64,000 nucleotides of DNA from Spirochaetaceae bacterium (GTDB lineage Bacteria > Spirochaetota > Spirochaetia > CADAEX01). A model generated the notes under the pieces. The model worked only from the letters and a program-made list of their open reading frames with translations. It was not told where the DNA came from and searched no databases. The stretch is from assembly GCA_009780675.1 (NCBI GenBank), contig WQZP01000008.1:1-64000 (forward strand), read 5' to 3'. Both the position numbers and the translations under genes were made by a program. Shown piece by piece: positions 62,589-64,000 of this stretch; position 1 is the stretch's first letter; every line of letters begins with the position of its first letter.

Positions 62589-64000
62589 ATGGCAACCGAT
62601 GATAAAAAAGTAATATACTCAATGGTAAGAGTCAGCAAAACACATGGAACGAAAAAAATTCTCGAAGATATTTATCTTTCCTACTTTTATGGAGCAAAAA
62701 TAGGGGTTCTTGGTCTTAATGGCTCTGGAAAAAGCTCCCTTCTAAAAATACTTGCAGGTGTTGATACACAATTTAATGGAGAAACAATTCTTTCCCCAGG
62801 CTTCACAATAGGTTTTCTTGAGCAGGAGCCGCTTCTTGATCCGGAAAAAACTGTAAGGGAAATAGTGGAAGAAGGGGTTGCTCCAATAGTTAAAATGCTT
62901 AAAGAATATGATGAAATAAATGAAAAATTCGCAGAGCCCATGAGCGAGGATGAGATGAATGCGCTTCTTGAAAAGCAGGGCAAAATACAGGAAAAACTTG
63001 ACAATGCAAATGCATGGGACCTTGATTCAAGGCTTGATATGGCAATGGATGCCCTAAGGTGTCCGCCCGAAGATACAAAAACAAAAGTGCTTTCCGGAGG
63101 GGAAAAAAGGCGTGTTGCGCTTTGCCGCCTTTTGCTACAGAAACCAGATATTTTACTTCTTGACGAACCAACAAACCATCTTGATGCAGAAACAGTAGCG
63201 TGGCTTGAACACCATTTGCAGCAATATGAAGGTACCATAATTGCAGTAACGCACGATAGATACTTTCTTGACAATGTAGCAGGCTGGATACTTGAGCTTG
63301 ACAGAGGCAAAGGAATTCCATGGAAAGGAAATTACTCATCATGGCTTGAGCAGAAAGAGAAAAGATTAAGAGAAGAAGAGAAACAGGAAACAGAAAGACA
63401 AAAGACTTTGCAAAAAGAGCTTGAGTGGATAAGGATGAATCCAAAAGGGAGACAGGCAAAATCAAAAGCAAGAATAAATGCGTATGAATCTCTTTTAAGT
63501 AAGGAAAAAGAAGAACAAATAAAAGACCTTCAGATATATATACCAGCAGGCCCAAGGCTTGGAGATCTTGTTATAGAAGCAAAGGGCATAGCAAAAACCT
63601 ATGGTGACAGAATACTTGTTGAAGATATGAATTTTTCCCTTCCTCCAGGAGGAATTATCGGAATAGTGGGGCCTAACGGCGCAGGTAAAACAACTCTTTT
63701 TAAAATGATAACAGGTCAGGAAAAACCAGATAAAGGGACAATAAGAATAGGGGAAACAGTAAGGCTCGCATACGTTGACCAGACAAGAGAAAACCTTAAA
63801 GACGATAAATCAGTATATGATACGATTTCCGGCGGAAGCGATATTGTCAAACTTGGGAACAGGGAAATCAATTCAAGAGCCTATGTTGCGAAGTTTAATT
63901 TTTCAGGAGCAGATCAACAGAAAAAAATGGGCATCCTTTCCGGCGGAGAACGAAACAGGGTAAATATAGCAATGATGCTGACAGAGGGCGCTAACGTAAT
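62589..64000 (+). CDS. ettA: Energy-dependent translational throttle protein EttA (ABC-F ATPase), 5' part
   Basis: A cytosolic ABC-F protein that acts at the ribosomal E site. The visible 470 residues include Walker A GLNGSGKSS (about 42-50), the first signature LSGGEKRRVALCRLLLQ, Walker B DILLLDEPTNHLD, the H-loop VTHDRYFLD, the PtIM linker (KRLREEEKQETERQKTLQKELEWIRMNPKGRQAKSKARI), second Walker A GPNGAGKTT and the second signature LSGGERNRVNIAMML. The arm and linker pattern fit EttA and not Uup. The start is ATG 62589. The gene is cut by the window edge. Confidence 0.95.
   Translation, partial: MATDDKKVIYSMVRVSKTHGTKKILEDIYLSYFYGAKIGVLGLNGSGKSSLLKILAGVDTQFNGETILSPGFTIGFLEQEPLLDPEKTVREIVEEGVAPIVKMLKEYDEINEKFAEPMSEDEMNALLEKQGKIQEKLDNANAWDLDSRLDMAMDALRCPPEDTKTKVLSGGEKRRVALCRLLLQKPDILLLDEPTNHLDAETVAWLEHHLQQYEGTIIAVTHDRYFLDNVAGWILELDRGKGIPWKGNYSSWLEQKEKRLREEEKQETERQKTLQKELEWIRMNPKGRQAKSKARINAYESLLSKEKEEQIKDLQIYIPAGPRLGDLVIEAKGIAKTYGDRILVEDMNFSLPPGGIIGIVGPNGAGKTTLFKMITGQEKPDKGTIRIGETVRLAYVDQTRENLKDDKSVYDTISGGSDIVKLGNREINSRAYVAKFNFSGADQQKKMGILSGGERNRVNIAMMLTEGANV

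Overview
The window looks like a low-GC (mostly AT-rich) chromosome segment of a spirochaete of the Treponema group. This rests on gene content: a long DUF5312-type protein, a DUF1207-like outer-membrane protein, a threonyl-tRNA synthetase without the TGS domain, an oxygen-sensitive class III ribonucleotide reductase set, a four-subunit pyruvate:ferredoxin oxidoreductase, and rubrerythrin with a Fur/PerR regulator. Together they point to an anaerobic, double-membraned fermenter. The species cannot be named from the sequence. No tRNA or rRNA gene was recognised.

Layout. 1-336: a 7-bp tandem repeat and AT-rich leader. 337-4513: mnmA, birA (TTG starts), then a minus-strand pair made of a MFS transporter and a Tat-signal radical SAM protein. 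4809-12879: groEL, a small unknown gene, yajC-secD-secF (Sec translocon accessory complex), glyA, rubrerythrin and perR. 13015-19317: a Gate-domain membrane protein, a thioesterase, plsC, an ankyrin/CxxC protein, a PHP phosphatase paired with an ACT protein, an O-methyltransferase and ispH. 19331-21310: a DUF5312-type protein. 21342-25350: the nrdR-nrdD-(glycyl radical/glutaredoxin)-nrdG cluster under likely NrdR boxes. 25387-34404: leuB, two cyclase-like proteins, a lone PhnD lipoprotein, thrS, an HD phosphohydrolase, and mgtE behind a structured leader. 34512-38269: pgsA and the porCDAB operon. 38384-53824: a glycosyltransferase, carbonic anhydrase, lactate permease, FIST protein and hybrid kinase, GH13 phosphorylase, hemerythrin, EpmA-like ligase, an M16C peptidase and an outer-membrane barrel protein.

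53923-61449 is an accessory region: an XRE regulator, a truncated BspA-like lipoprotein, and remnants of a Mu-like prophage (S24 repressor, gp27/DUF3486-like, DUF3102-like, Mor, gpT head, gpP tail). In its middle (56.2-58.5 kb, with an outlier at 60.27 kb) lies the most unusual object of the window: about 21 short palindromes of one architecture (24 bp, AAAT...CG...ATTT). Their arm sequences differ from copy to copy while the two arms stay complementary. Some are arranged as pairs with a 3-nt linker and some lie inside reading frames. Next to them is a 198-bp unit bounded by 17-bp direct repeats that can fold into a multi-hairpin RNA.

The rest of the window (61.5-64.0 kb) carries a gene fragment, a PIN-domain/small-protein pair and the 5' part of ettA, which runs off the edge.

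A second theme is long G/C homopolymers at sensitive places. A G8 run sits exactly where the NrdD glycyl-radical domain is cut off from its catalytic body. A G9 run follows the signal peptide of the radical SAM protein. A C10 run lies between phnD and thrS.
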